The position numbers were made by a program, and so were the translations under genes. Positions 22,512 through 35,263 of a stretch of 64,000 nucleotides of DNA are shown here, piece after piece (position 1 is the stretch's first letter; every line of letters starts with the position of its first letter). The notes beneath the pieces are model-generated. The model saw only the letters and a list, made by a program, of their open reading frames with translations. It ran no database searches and was not told where the DNA came from. Source of the stretch: Haemaphysalis longicornis (taxonomy: Eukaryota > Arthropoda > Arachnida > Ixodida > Ixodidae); the NCBI GenBank assembly GCA_013339765.2, contig CM023449.1, positions 37,898,353 to 37,962,352 on the forward strand. Reading direction: 5' to 3'.

Positions 22512-25500
22512 GTAAGTAAGAAACCATTGGTTCTTTCTTCTTGCTTTAACTGTCTGATTATAAAACTAGACTCAATAAATACGCTGCTTGTCTTGAACAA
22601 CTGAAACATAAAAGTTTCAGCCGGTCTGTTTGTCTGTGTGTCTGTCGGTCACACAATTCAGTTGATAAAATTTTCGAGGGCGACACTTATGTAGACAAAA
22701 TATCACCAATTTCATAATTCGGGAAATATGTTCATTGTTTATCAACATTGTCAAGCAAAAAGGTATTAGTCTTCTTTGAAAAACAACGTCAGTAGATTAC
22801 TAGTATTTGCTGTGTTCATTTAATTGAAAACAGATGTGGGCCCCATTTTTGCGAAAGAAAGTAAGAAAAGTGTGTTTTAACCACAAAATAAAAAAGGCGG
22901 GTACCCGAGCTTCGCTCTCATGACTCCAACGCTAGGTCCTAACCGTGCCAACAAATGGCGCGCAAGCAGTGGGAACGTGGCAAAATGGAATCCCGCAAAT
23001 CTCCAATGCCTGCACCGAAAAGGAGGAGTACAGCATGAGATATGAGTGGAGGAGACAGGCTTTGCAGTTATATGGCAGAGAACTCAGAAGACTATCATTT
23101 ACAATGTCCCGATAAGATGCGCTGCCTGTTTTCATTACCCAACATACTCCAAATGTGATTTGCTCGTATGTTTTCAGTGCGTAAGATGTTTGACCTTCAA
23201 ACTCCTGATTCCTATATTGCATGAAACTGTTCAGGCTTAAATCATGTCCTCTTTACCATAGGAACCATATACAGACACTGTTGCGACAACATTCTATGCA
23301 TGTCCTTTCTCCTAAAGCGAATAAAACGAATGAGCGATTCATTTAGGCAGGAAACGTTGACCGCGTCATGTAGAGGCAAGGGGGCTATATGGAGAGAAAA
23401 ACCAAATGGCGTTGTAACTAGTGAAGAAGGATGCTTGCACAGCTGGGCTCAGTGAAAGGAGCGCACCAAACAAAACATGGTTTTCTTCCAATTGATGACT
23501 AAACAAACTTCTTAGCTAATTAGCTGAATGAAACATGGAATGTCTTGAGTTCTATTCAAATGAGCAAACAGGACGCTTTTCTTTTCCTCCCGAGTCGTAA
23601 GCATCTTACCCACTGTGTAACAAATCAACCCAAACCGTTCGGCCCCAGAGGACCACAGACAGGTCGCCTCGAGCCGTGAGACGTCCAACTGGATTTTCAA
23701 ACCAGCATAACATCTTGCATTAGGTGAGTACGCAAAGATTAAATGCACGGGCACGCCTCACCCTCCACCAGCCTGAAGGAGCTTCTCACCAACCTCTCAC
23801 CCGTGCGTGCACAACCACGGCTAACCGTGATGTTTGCGTAATCACACGGGAAAGCACACGTGAATACTGTCACTCCGGAAGCCTTTAAAAGGGGACCGCT
23901 AAAACCACCACCCAAAGCGTCGCACCAGGTACCCTTAAAGAACAAAACACATGTCGCTGTCTCTTACGCAATAAAAATTTCCGTTGTACCCTTATTGGTC
24001 TACGCACGCATAAGTGATATATAAAGGCCTATACAGGTTCAGTATAAAACTGCTAAGTAGTTGTGTTTGAGCCCTTCAGGCGTTCACGCGGACACTAACA
24101 TTTCTTTACAGGTACTTTTTTAGAAAATAATATTCTAAGAAGATTAAGGGTTTTATTACACGACATTTTTATGTCCGCCTTAAACACCAATGGCCCACCA
24201 CGCCCGCAATAAGTTCTCATATTTTTTTCCACAATAAGGTGTACATTGTGTTGGATGTGGTTTCTATTTCGCTTTATTAACACTTCGCATTTCTAAAAAA
24301 GTCAGGTTGAACTATTACTTCTTCTTTCCGCTTACGGCAGTAATATATTAATGAACTGAGTCTGGTGTTCTTCCTCAAGGTGTGCGAAAGCCAGAGTGAG
24401 AGGTTTGCGTTGTGCCGCCTTGCCTTTTTTTCTTCCGAGCGTTGAAGATATTCCAATACGTCTGGAATCTCTGCGGTGGTGTTATAGTAGGCGTTGCTTG
24501 GCGAAAACGTCTTCAGGATGTGCGGGAGTTTCGGAAATGGCTGTTAGTCTTGTCGTGAGTAGTTTTCTGATACCCCATTGCCCCGCTTATGAGGTTTTTC
24601 GGTATTATTTGTGTTGTCACCCAGGGGGTGATATGTTGTTCATAGAGCAAGAGCTCTAGAGCGAAGGCGAAGGATGAGCTGCATGATATCATGTCACGAC
24701 CAGTAGCATTTCCGGGGATGTTCAGTTGTGAAGGTTTTGTAGCAGATCAAGACGTCGCCGGACGGAGTTTGTAGCGAAGGGTTAAGGCGAAAAGCAAGTG
24801 GCTCTCATACCAATGTAAGTACACGGCGGCATCCTTTTTTTTACCTTCAATTTTATAAGCACCACACAGGTCTGGTAAATCTTCTGCAATAACATTATCG
24901 CATTTTTAGAGCCAGGGGCGACTTTTCAGCAGTTCTTAAGCCATGCCAAGAACAAGTCAACGTGTCTTCTTCGTACATAATAATAATAATAATGTGGATT
25001 TTGCCAGCCCAAGCCAAAAAAGGCTTGTGGGGTCGTGCCCGGCAGCTGATGCACATTTAAAAGAAAAGGGAAAAATCATCGACGTAGCGATCAAGCGCAA
25101 GCGGAGAGCAACCGTCGACCAAAGGCCGCCAGCGATTGCGCCCGAAGGAGAGGAGCCCGCAAATATTGCGCAGCACCGCGCCAGCGCCGCCCACCGGCGG
25201 ATGTGGGCCGCACACCCGCCATGTTGAGAGAGATTTAGACGCGCCGGCGCCAGTGCGTCCTGCCGCCGGACACAACACAATCCAACACATCCACTTTAAT
25301 CAATCCAATCCAATCCAACAATCCAAGCAAGCCAAGCCAATCAAATCGAATTCAACAAAATGCCCCTCGCGAAAGCGGAGAGGGGAGGGGTGAGTGGAGG
25401 AGATGCGGACGCCGACGACGACGACGCACGCAGGAAAAGAAAAGAGTGTAAGAATGTACGTATCCTTTACGTCAGACCAGCGTGGCCCTACGGTGGCTAC

Positions 25501-26320
25501 TAGATCCCTCCCGCATTTATTTAGCAGCATAGTCAAAACATTCGGACGGCTTTTAATTCTCATACGTCATCGGACTTCAGGTGGCACCATGTTTTTTTGT
25601 TTTTTTTTTCAAGCGTCCATTCCCCGTATCCGCCTGCTGCGATGGTGACTCCGTCACGCTAGCGTTGTCAGCTGGCGGGAGCGGTGGCTCTGGTTCACGC
25701 CGGTCTTGCTGAAATGTCGTGCTCTAACGAGGTGGAAACCGGCTGAGCTATGCTGGGTTGCTCAGAGATCCAAGTCATTCTGGGAAAAGAAGCCCGGGAG
25801 TGTGTTAGGAATAATATCGTCCGCACGGAAGAAGTTATTTTGTCATTCGGTCCCTATAGGGACCGAATACGAAAATCAGTTATACTATACATAGTATACA
25901 TACCTAATATACTATGCGTAATATGCATAGTGTACTATGTATGTTCCTCTGCTAACTGACCGCACAACTGTTCCTTCCAGCCTACATGGATCGCTCGGTC
26001 GGTTTTCTCGGACACAAACATTGCCGTCTACAGCAATCTCTTCCCAAGCAGCATAAATTTCCTGGGTATGTCTTGGAGCTGTGTTCGTTTCTGTCCTTTT
26101 CGCTCCTCTGGATGAAAGAAGCACTGCCTCGTGCGAGGCCTCCATGAGAGAAACAGTTCGGGTGGCGTCTGACACGTCATTGAAGAGAGTATGTTGCAGT
26201 ACGGCAACAGATACTGGTCTAACCAATGGGGCAACCTCCCAGTCCCTTCCGTACTCTGCTCGCCGCCAAGCTTTCTGACCAGACTCCGCTTGATTAATGA
26301 CAGGCGTCTCAGCTATGCTA
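22512..26320. other. No gene seen; scattered repeat fragments
   Basis: Near 23,740-23,950 is a diverged relative of the 1055-1194 tandem unit. AAT repeats lie near 24,980, and an (AATCC)n-like stretch at 25,292-25,335 resembles the one at 53,246-53,300. Reading frames on both strands have no recognisable motif. Confidence 0.4.
25845..25868. repeat. Perfect 24-bp palindrome with adjacent AT-rich palindromes
   Basis: ATTCGGTCCCTATAGGGACC continues as GAAT, a perfect palindrome without a spacer. It is followed at 25,880-25,943 by imperfect palindromes of the TACTATACATAGTATA type. Confidence 0.9.
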
Positions 26321-26839
26321 TGTGTAGTGAGAGAGAGCGAGAGAGAAAACCTTTACTGAAACGTCTGCAGAGCGGTTAGGCTACCCCTTCATGGGGTCCG
26401 TCACCATGACGTGGCCTGGACGTCGTCGCGACTGCGTCCTGGGGGCCGCTTCCGGGTTCCGCCCAAGGGTCCAGAGACGCTTGCGCCCCCTTCGCCCGCG
26501 GCTTCTCCCTGTCGCTGCCTCTCGAGGGCCGCCGCGACCTGCTGGACGGCCTGGAGTTGTAGTCCGTAGTGATAGCTCCTTGTGGCAGCCCCCAGCTGCG
26601 GTGGCGTCATTGTCTTCTCGCTTGCCTCACCTGGGTTCACCTCACAGTTCTACAGGATGTGACCTGCCGTAGCTTCTCCCACAAACTACATACGTCACTA
26701 TCATACATATTGGGGCAAATGCACTTGGCTAGCACCGGGGTGATCAGGGATTTTTCTGCAGCTGTCGGTAAAGCACTGCCTCCACGCGGGTGAGTCCCGT
26801 GTGCGGGGGTGGTATAGTTCTGCTATTCAGTCGATACCA

Positions 26840-27756
26840 CTTCACGATATCGTTGTAGTTGGTCATCACATCCTTGCTAATGTCGAACGGTGTCTACTCC
26901 GGGTCACCCTGGCTAGCTGCCGCGTGGTTGGCGAGTCTTCGCGCGACTGCATTGGCCGTCTCGTTGTGGTTGTCGTTCCCCCTGCTCGAGACACGTGGGC
27001 TCATGTGGGCCGGGAACCATTTGATCACCGCTGTCGTGTTGTCTTCCGTCTTGCGGAGCATCTCTGCGGCTGCCCTGCACACCCTGTTCTAGGCATAGTT
27101 CAGCACTGCTGTGTGGGAGTCACACAGCACCGTCGTACAGGCCGGGTCCGCGATAGCCAGGGCGATGGCCACCTCCCCTGCTTGATGTATCTTCTTAGTA
27201 TAAATGATTGATCCCGACTGTCTTGGTTTCCCCGTTTGATGCCGCAATCACCGCAGCCACGTGGCTCCAGGGTGTCTTGATATTCTGCCGCGTCCACGTA
27301 CATGGCACCGTTGTCGGTCGCGTGGAGGTCGATGAAGACCTTGGCTATGGCTAGTCACCTTTCCTGATTGTGCTCAGGGTTCATGTTTCTGGGCACCGGA
27401 CATATGTTAAGTCGGCGGCTGGCAGCATCCGGCAACGAGACTGCACTCTCTTGTCGGTCTGCCGTGGAAACTAGCCCCAGGTGCTGCAATATGTGCCGTC
27501 CGGTCCTCTTTCTGGAAAGGCGTTCCAGCTGGGTCGTCCGTTGGGCTTCTACAACTTCGTCCAGGGTATTGTGGACACCAAGAGCCATGAACTTTGGTCG
27601 TGCTTCCGAAGAGCCCCAGCGCCGTCTTGTACGTCTGCGGATAGTCGCATCAATCTTTGCTCGCTCGCAGGGCCGCCAGTTGTGGAAGGCGGACACATAC
27701 GCTACGTGGCTGAATGCAAACGACTGGACGAGCCGGGGAAGGCTCGCCTCCTTCAT
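26840..27756 (-). pseudogene. LINE C-terminal and RNase H region
   Basis: After SFAFSHVAYVSAFHNW (post-RT region, 27,355-27,756) the RNase H relic shows AMYVDAAEY near 27,300 and IKWFPAHMSPRVSSRGND near 27,010, then NETANAVARRLANHAAA. These match the D-A/G-A and P-A-H...N-x-x-A-x-x-A-A blocks of LINE RNase H. It is frameshifted. A C-terminal zinc finger is not clearly readable. Confidence 0.7.
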
Positions 27757-29105
27757 CCCCGCTTCCTGGTGGATATCCGCCGAATGAGGCGCACTGCCGC
27801 CGCGGCTTTCGTTGCCAACTTGGCGACTGTCACTCCGTTGACTTGGTTGCGTTCAAGTAGCAGGTCCAGAACTCGAATCTTGTCCACTTCGGGTATCACT
27901 TGACCTCCTTCCGTGCAGACCGTTATCCGCGCCGTATCCGTATACTTCTTTCCTTTGCCCCTTGGCAGAATCACGAGCAGCTCCGACTTTAACGGGGAGC
28001 AGATGAGCCCCGTCCCTCGTAGCTGGTCCTCGATGGCGTCCACGGCCTCGTGGAGCGTTGTCTCTATATGCCGATCGGTTCCCCCTGTTACCCACAGGGT
28101 CACGTCGTCGGCGTATATCGTGTGCCGGACATTCTCCACTTCCTCGAGACGGTTGGCCACGACAATCATCACCAAGTTGAATAGAAGCGGGGATATCACT
28201 GACCCTTGGGGGGTGCCGACGCTGCCAAGCTGTTTCTCCAGTAGTTACAGGTCGCCCGCGCAAATCTTTGTGATCCGGCCCGTGAGGAAGTCCCTGATGT
28301 ACGCGTACGTCCGCCGGCCCATGTTCAGACGAGACACTTGTGCAAGGATGGCGGAGTGACGGACTTTGTCAAAGGCGCTCTGGAGATCGAAACCCAGCAC
28401 GGCTGTGTTGTCTCGAGTACCCACTGCGTCGTCGACAATCTCGTGTTTCAGCAAGAGCATGGCGTCCTGCGTCCCGAGATTCTCCCGGAATCCTATGATG
28501 GAGTTTGGGTAAAGCCCAGAGTCTTCCAAGTATCGCTGCCATCTGTTCATGAGGACGTGCTCGAGGACCTTCCCCACGCACGACGTAAGCGAGGTTGGCC
28601 TGAGGTGCTTTATGCTGGGCGGCTTGCCCGGCTTCGGAATGAGGATCGTCTTGGCCGTCTTCCATTGCCGAGGGGGCTGTCCTGCGCACCAGCATCTGTT
28701 GAAGTAACGCGTGAGCGCTTCTATCGCCGCGTCGTTCAGATTCTTGAAAGCCTTGTTGGTCAACTTGTCAGGGCCTGCCGTTGATCTGCCGTTGAGGGTC
28801 TGCAAGGCCGCCCGTACCTCCCACACCTCGATGTTTCTGTCCAGTAGCTCATTGTCAGCGCCTGCGTACACCGGATGCGGTTCCGTAGGGGTAGTCGGCA
28901 AGTATTTGGCATCTAGACGCCTGCGCACCTCTTCCTTCCCTAGGTCTCGGATGGCCCTGTGAAGGTTCTTGGCGAGGTTGTTGTGATGGAAGCCCTTCGT
29001 CTTGGTCTCGTCCAGGAAATGCCGTGGCATGTTCCATGTCCTACCCCTGTGCATCTGTCCGTAGGCCTCGTTGCAGACCACGTGCCACTGCTGCGCGCAG
29101 AGCAC
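27753..29105 (-). pseudogene. LINE reverse transcriptase domain
   Basis: The frame from 29,105 carries NGRSTAGPDKLTNKAFKNL, AKTILIPKPGKPP, LTSCVGKVLEHVLM, IIGFRENLGTQDAM and LGFDLQSAFDKVRHSAIL. After a stop and shift near 28,245 it continues GTPQGSVISPLLFNLVM and YADDVTLWV, with YADD at 28,104-28,115, followed by LICSPLKSELLVI. All seven RT blocks are recognisable, with at least two disruptions. Confidence 0.9.
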
Positions 29106-29285
29106 TCTGCAGTGGGTCTCTATCTGCTTGTTGAGCTCGGCGACCTTCTTTCGCAGGCGCCGGTTAGTCTGTTTTCCATCGCTCCTGTATGGACTGTTTG
29201 GCTTCTAAGAAATGCGCGAGCCGACTGTAGACCCTGTCGATACACTCATCTGTTTCGAGCTCCGTCGTCGTGTCCGCTGTAGTCT

Positions 29286-30064
29286 TCACGATGGCCTCTG
29301 TACACTGCTCAATGTTCGTGATTTCAGGCTGTTCCGTCGGGAGAGTTCGGCGGAAGGCATCCCAGTCAGTGAGACGGTGCTTCCGTGTTGCAGTAGCGCT
29401 GCCGGGGCTAGCGAGCGGTAGTGGTCGCTGCCGAGGTCGCTGCCTGAGTTTTGCCTCCGAGTGCCTCGGGAGTTCCCCGCAGTCCTGAGGAATGTAAGGT
29501 CTGTGGTAGTGTCCCGTGAAACTGACGTGCCGATTCTGGTGGGAAAGGCGGGGTCCGTGAGCAGGTACAGCCCCATGTTCGTAGCGTCGTCCATGAGGTC
29601 TCGTCCCTTGACCGTCGTCCTTTGGTAGCCCCACTCCTGATGCCGGGCATTAAAGTCTCCACAGATCAGCAGCGTACTTCCTCCACTCGGGTAGCCTTGT
29701 AAATGAGTGCCCGAAACTTTTGTTGCTGATACGCAGGGTTGCTGTACAGATTCACCATGAACACGCTCTCCTTCCGCCGCTTGCCCGTGATGATTTCCAC
29801 AGCGCAGTACTCTATTGCGCTGTTGCCAATCAGGCCGTGCTCTACAAAGGTGATTCCTTTGCGGACAAAGGTGCACACCCCAAGTCCCACTCCTTTGGCC
29901 GTGTCCCGTGCGCTCGGTGGGCTGGCGAGCGCACGGTAGCCAGGGAGCTTCGGAGTAGTCTCACTGTGTGTCTCTTGCAGCATAATGACGTCGTAACGAT
30001 ATTCGGCTACTGTAAACTCGAAGCTACGCATGCGCATAGTCGCACCAGCGTCGCTCACCCGCAC
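29286..30064 (-). pseudogene. LINE endonuclease domain
   Basis: The frame from 30,064 reads VIMLQETHSE, GVCTFVRKGITF and VNLYSNPAYQQQKF. After a frameshift near 29,690 it continues LLICGDFNARHQEWGY and later DTTTDLTFLRT. These are the QET and GDFN(A)xH blocks of apurinic-like LINE endonucleases. The SDH block is not readable, because the frame breaks again. Confidence 0.85.
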
Positions 30065-30115
30065 CCCTGTAGAGCTCCCCGTTTGCTTGGCATCGGCTTT
30101 CTTCTAAAATTTGTT

Positions 30116-30930
30116 TAACGTTTATTGAAAGTGACAAAAAACCGAGTGTATTTTGCTGATTTACTAGACCCCCTAGGGGAAGAACGTATACGGCCGTCAT
30201 CATCATAATCATCATCATCCTGCTCAGGTCCACTGCAGGACGAAGGCCTCTCCCATTGACCTCCACCCGTTTTTTGAACCTGCGCTACTCGAGTCCACAG
30301 TTTACCCCCGAAACTCCGTACTTCATCCCTCTATCGGGTTCATGACCTTCCCCTTCTTCTAGATCCACCTTTTGGTATCCACTCTGTCACCCTAATTGTC
30401 CACCGCTTGTCACTCCGTCTCACTACATGGCCAGCCCAAGTCCATTTCTTTTTCTTCATTTGAGCTATGAAATCTTCTACCCTAACTTGTTCTCTGACCC
30501 AGGTAGCTCGTTTCCTGTCCCTGAGTGTCATTCCTAACATTATTCGTTCCATGGCCCGTTGAGGCGACCTAAGTTTGAACTCTAGTTGCTTAGTAAGGCG
30601 CCAAGTTTCAGCTGAACATGTTGTCATCACAAGCAGCTTGCATTGGTTGTATACTTTTCTTTTAAGTGACAGAGGTAGCTTACTTTTCATTATTTGGGAG
30701 CGCTTGCCGAGCGCTCCCCAGCCCATATCTATTCTGCGCCGAATTTCTCTCTCGTGGTTGGGGTTAGCACTAACCACCTGCCCGAGGTAGTTGTATTCTT
30801 TACTTCTTCTAGCGTTTCATTTCATAAGTTGAAGAAGACGTTCTGGGAATGCTTATTACTCATTACTTTAGATTTATTCATGCTTATTTTTAGCCCCACA
30901 GCCATGCTTTCCGACTGTAGTTCTCAGTAA
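30116..30930 (-). mobile_element. RTE-type LINE 3' fragment
   Basis: The minus-strand frame 30,340-30,777 contains REIRRRIDMGWGALGK, LPLSLKRKVYNQC, RAMERIMLGMTLRDRKRAT and KKWTWAGHVVRRSD. This is the region after the RT domain of RTE/BovB-like elements. It continues toward 30,200 with a (GAT)n-rich end, typical of RTE 3' tails. The upstream RT domain is missing. Confidence 0.85.
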
Positions 30931-31575
30931 GTTCCTCTGCTTGAAGTATACGGTGCACGGTGGGAAATAACAGGAGAAAAACAGTGGGTTGCGACGTAAA
31001 ATGTAGTGGAGTGTCCCAGACTGATTTTGCTAATATTGGGTGGGAATGGGAAATAAAAGATATCGTAAGGAATTTGGTCTTAAGTTAGCGGGAAGAGGTC
31101 CAAAGAGGATCTGTATATCGGTTCCTAAATAAACAAAAAAGCAAAGCGAATTGTATGCTACAGCAAATAATGCTAGAAGCAAACGACAGAAACTCCAGTC
31201 CTTCGCAGGTCTGTACCGAGATTCCCAACCCATGTACTCCACTGCAACGCAAGGCTTAACCATTCGTAGATCTGGAAAATGAATAAGAGAGGAGGGTCCC
31301 TCTCGAAGGAGTACACTGTTTCCGGAAGGCAGAACTTAAAGCCGGAACCCCACTCCCCGATAGCGCAGTGACCGCACTCCTCTACGTGCTCATTCTCAGT
31401 CTCTCAGTATTGTAGATTAAAAAAAAAAAAAAACGCTGAACAGCCTAGAAACAAGTTTCTTCTCTTCACGGTCGCAAAAATGGAAAACCCAGTTGGAGGA
31501 TCCCGTCTATGTCCGCCTTACAGGGAGGGGTTAACGACGCAGGCGACGCGAAATACTAGTAAAAGAAATATACCA

Positions 31576-31669
<94 letters not shown>

Positions 31670-34600
31670 TTATTGAAGAAAGGTACTCCACATAGTCCGA
31701 ACGACGAAGATGTTTAGGATCGCTCCTCTTGCTTCCTCTCTTTTTTTTCTTTTTCGAGGAAGGAGGAGGTAGGAGAGGAAAGGGTACACGGCGCGTCGAT
31801 GTTAATCAGACCTCCTCCAAGCGCAGTCATCCGGCCACGCCGCAGCATTGAGGCAACGCCACGCAAGAGCGCCGCTGGCTATCAAAGAAGGAGAAAGGGC
31901 AGAGAAGGGGAGGATGATCGCGCAGAGAAGAACAACGATAAAAAGCGGCCCGACCAGAGACGACGTGCCTCCTCGCAGCCGCAGAACCGACCCTCGCCGT
32001 GCCAACTCAGAGCGACGCGCGCCCGAGAAAGAGGAAGTGATCGCTCGGCTGCTGCTGCACGCGTCGGAACAACGTGCACCCGCTCTATTGGCACAGCTTC
32101 CAGGATTATCCGACGACCTGCCTGGACCGAGCACCTGACTGCCGGCGTCGGTGAACACTCCTGGAAACAACGGACTTGCGAGCAACGCGGCTGAAGCTAA
32201 CGGAATCGGCGATCCCCGCGTGTCAAGCCCGACCCCGCAAAGCAACGCCTCTGACGGTAGGCCCCTTCCGCCGCCTGCCCCTCGGATTTTCTCTTCTCGG
32301 CGATGGTGTGCACCCGTGTGCACGCTCGGGGCGGTGCCTCGCAATTAGCCTTCGCCGTTATGTCGCTTTCGCCTTCTTGGTGAGAGCTTCCCTGCCATGT
32401 CTGTGACGAAAGGAGCGCGTGTTACGCGAGTTGCGGGTGGTGCAGCGGGTGGCATTCAGGTCAGCCGAGATTTAGATTTAATCGGAGTGAGCATGAACTC
32501 GTCCTCACAACCGTGCTCACGACATTATAAGTGCGTGATATGAGAAGAGTGGCTTATGAGGTCTGAGCCCCTTCCAGTGAGTATGGTTCATCAACATGAT
32601 CCGACTGACGCGTCTTAAGCCCCATTGGTCAAGCTGAAATTCAGGCTGAACGCACCTTAGCTGTACACGTAAGGCCCCTGTATTAAAAAAAAAAATGCAG
32701 GGGCCTTATATACACCAGGCCAGGAGCGCGTCGTAGCGGACGGTACAGATTCGGCCACCGGAAATACCCATCTAACAAATATTTCGAAAAATCAGCATAC
32801 TGAAACATCGAGAGAAGTGGATATCTTGTAGAAGATTTACTATAATTGGAGGTATAACAGATTTCTTTCTCGATAATTTTAAAAACCTTCAAAAACAATG
32901 TCTCCGTCTCAGACAAGACGTCCGCAGTATGGTTGCTGTAGAGACAGCAACAGCTAAGTGCATGTATTTTGAAGATAACCGATATGGTAAAACATCGTAT
33001 TTGGCGTCAGTGGGATTAATCGACAAGGACATCTAGATAATTCAGGAATTGTTTGTTTGTTTTTTATGGGAGAGAGAACGTTCGTCTCACCATTTTATCT
33101 GTCGCCCAGCAGAGGATGGTAACATATTCCTCATTGCACTGAAATACCCAAAAGGCGTACTCAACTGTCATTTGGGACTTTTTGTTTTTTTTCCGCGTTT
33201 AATTTTTACAACCGCGCATGAATTGTACCTGTGCGCGGATTAACTGTACCATTAACACAAACATTTTTCCACCTCCCGCTACGTGTGCTATAGTTGCTTC
33301 CCAAACGAGCTGCTATTCGCAGCTCGGTGATTGTGTGCACCTGTGGCCTTGTGCGCACATTTGCCTTTTACTGGCCATGCATATCACGCACTGGATCGTT
33401 AGCAATGCTTTAGAGACGCGCATACGATTAAAAAAACACACGGAATACTTGCTACACCTTCGGTGTACCAAGTATTTCAGAAATGAAAGGTCAACTAAAA
33501 TATTTACTCTCGCCTTGGTTTCACGACAAAACATCGTTAATTTCAGTGAAGTTGCCACTGGAAATAGTGACATCCGCACTCTAAATACATCCGAGACATG
33601 CCGGGTAGAGTTTTGGCGGCGCGTTGAGTTTCAGCGTCATTTGCGTGAACACGAGAAGCATGGCGTCCAGTTCACGCTCGAGAATGGTTCGACGGCAACG
33701 GACATGCAGTGATAGTGAAACGATATGAACGAGCACCGTACAACCCTGGGCCTCTGCTGCGCAGTTCCCGAGTCCGACGCTTTGAGCCGCTGCGCATGTT
33801 CTTCGGGAGAAGTCCCTACAGTTCTTGGTGCCCAAGAACAAGAACTTTACCGAGTGTCGTCGTAAGCAAGGATTCTCTGCAGGTGCCACAAAAACGCCGG
33901 CATAGCGCATGCGCGCTAAGCAGGGATTTAGACACTCCCATACCCCCTTCCCCCTAAAAAAAAAATCGACACATCCACAAAATCGAAATTCTGGATAAAC
34001 CCCTGGCACGAAGTTCTTCCGAGGTCGTCGTGGTAGCGCACGTGATCTTCAATGCAGTGCCGTGTACAAACTGAGCACTTTTACTGAAGCAACAACGAGT
34101 TTTTCCTTCTCTGCAACGTTGCATTGTTAAATAATTAGCAATTGTTAAAAAAAGTGCTGTGCTGTGCAGTTTCACTGGGCATGCTTGGACATAACTGCAA
34201 AACAAAAGTACAAGACTCAGAGTAAATTAGTGGATACTTTTACGTCAGCTGTGACTGCAAATACCCTCTCGTTATCACTTTGTTAAAAATCGAAGGGGTT
34301 CTCAACCATACGATTACGATGGCGATAGATGCCAATAGTTCGAAAATTTCAGATTGACGCTGTTGCCGGTTCTTTGGCAGGCATCACATGTCCTTATATA
34401 TTTTTTTTCGTTTAAAAAATAACCGCAGCTCCATCCACTCTTTACGCGAGTGAGAAGGGAATCTTGAGGCGGGGAGTTTCCTCCTCATTGTTTCGGATGA
34501 CACACGACTGTTCGTCATGATTCCCGGAGCGGGCAGAGCCACGATGTACCTACGCACGGACTTTTTCCTTGGAAGGCATGCATATTCTACGCTGGACAGC

Positions 34601-35133
34601 AGCGTCGCAATTACAAGCTACTAAAACAATAACCCTGAAGTTTAATTTTGTCCACGGTGCAGTTGGAAAATAAGAGGCCCCAAAAAGTTTGCAGACGGAG
34701 AGATAACCGTTGCTAGCGCTGAAGAAACGGTAAGACAAGGCGGTGCTGCGAATTTCAGCGTCGCATACACATGCGATGCTCGGCGAACTTGCCATCGCAG
34801 CCAGGCAGTGCTGGCACTAAAGCAAGTTACGCGTTCCTGACATGTTTTAGAGCAGAAGACGAAAAGACGCACGCTCGTGTCTCCGTCCTCGCCTTGTAGC
34901 CGTGTCCTCCAATCACGCAGGCGCGTGCGCACACAAATATGTACACTGGCGTCGCTATGCGCCAACGACGTAGAAACAATTAACGCCCGGAACGCGGCAT
35001 CCGACAAGTATGAGCTTCCGTGTAACGTGATTGTCGTCGCCTGCAGCCATCTCCCGGAACATGTCATGAGACGGCGAAAGAGATTACAGCGGGTCCTGCC
35101 TTGGCGCCGCGTGTGTACATTGCAGGCAGTAGG
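30931..35133. other. No confident gene upstream of GALE
   Basis: Contains a poly-A run (31,420-31,433), the (GA)n tract and a GC-rich 31,790-32,350 region open on both strands in several frames, which looks like compositional openness. A small hairpin TAAGGCCCCTG...CAGGGGCCTTA lies at 32,670-32,708. Frames such as 33,218-33,712 (164 codons) have no recognisable domain. The GALE promoter and any 5' untranslated exon must lie at the 3' edge, but no TATA box or clear start site was identified. Confidence 0.4.
31578..31664. repeat. (GA)n microsatellite, about 87 bp
   Basis: Uninterrupted AG/GA dinucleotides. Confidence 0.97.
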
Positions 35134-35263
35134 ATGAGCAGCGGCGCGCAGACGGTGTTCGTGACGGGCGCAGCGGGCTTCATCGGGAGCCACACGGTCA
35201 TCGAGCTGCTGCGGGCCGGATACAAGGTCATCGGCATCGACAACTTCGCCAATGCCGTCTCGG
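35134..35263 (+). CDS. GALE: GALE exon 1 (residues 1-43 plus one base)
   Basis: Starts with ATG in GTAGGATGA and carries the GxxGxxG nucleotide-binding loop and the acidic residue of the NAD adenosine ribose site (IDNF). Donor CGG|GTAAGC, phase 1. Intron 1 is 1,783 bp. An AG just upstream (TTGCAG at 35,119-35,124) could end a 5'-UTR intron. Confidence 0.96.

Larger units (their letters stand above)
26321..30115 (-). mobile_element. I/R1-type LINE, near full-length ORF2, degenerate
   Basis: On the minus strand the order is endonuclease (29,286-30,064), reverse transcriptase (27,753-29,105), connection region, RNase H remnant (26,894-27,340), then a TC-rich tail (26,321-26,350). The frame is broken several times, so the copy is dead. 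It abuts the 3' end of an RTE relic on its 5' side. No ORF1 was recognised upstream. Confidence 0.9.

Noticed and set aside
31799..32344. Overlapping 131-codon plus and 180-codon minus frames
   Set aside because: Arg/Ala/Ser-rich translations on both strands of a GC-rich block. No motif, so compositional openness is the simplest explanation.
35101..35133. In-frame upstream extension of GALE exon 1 from TTG
   Set aside because: TTG is not a normal eukaryotic start, and the ATG at 35,134 is placed as expected before the Rossmann fold.
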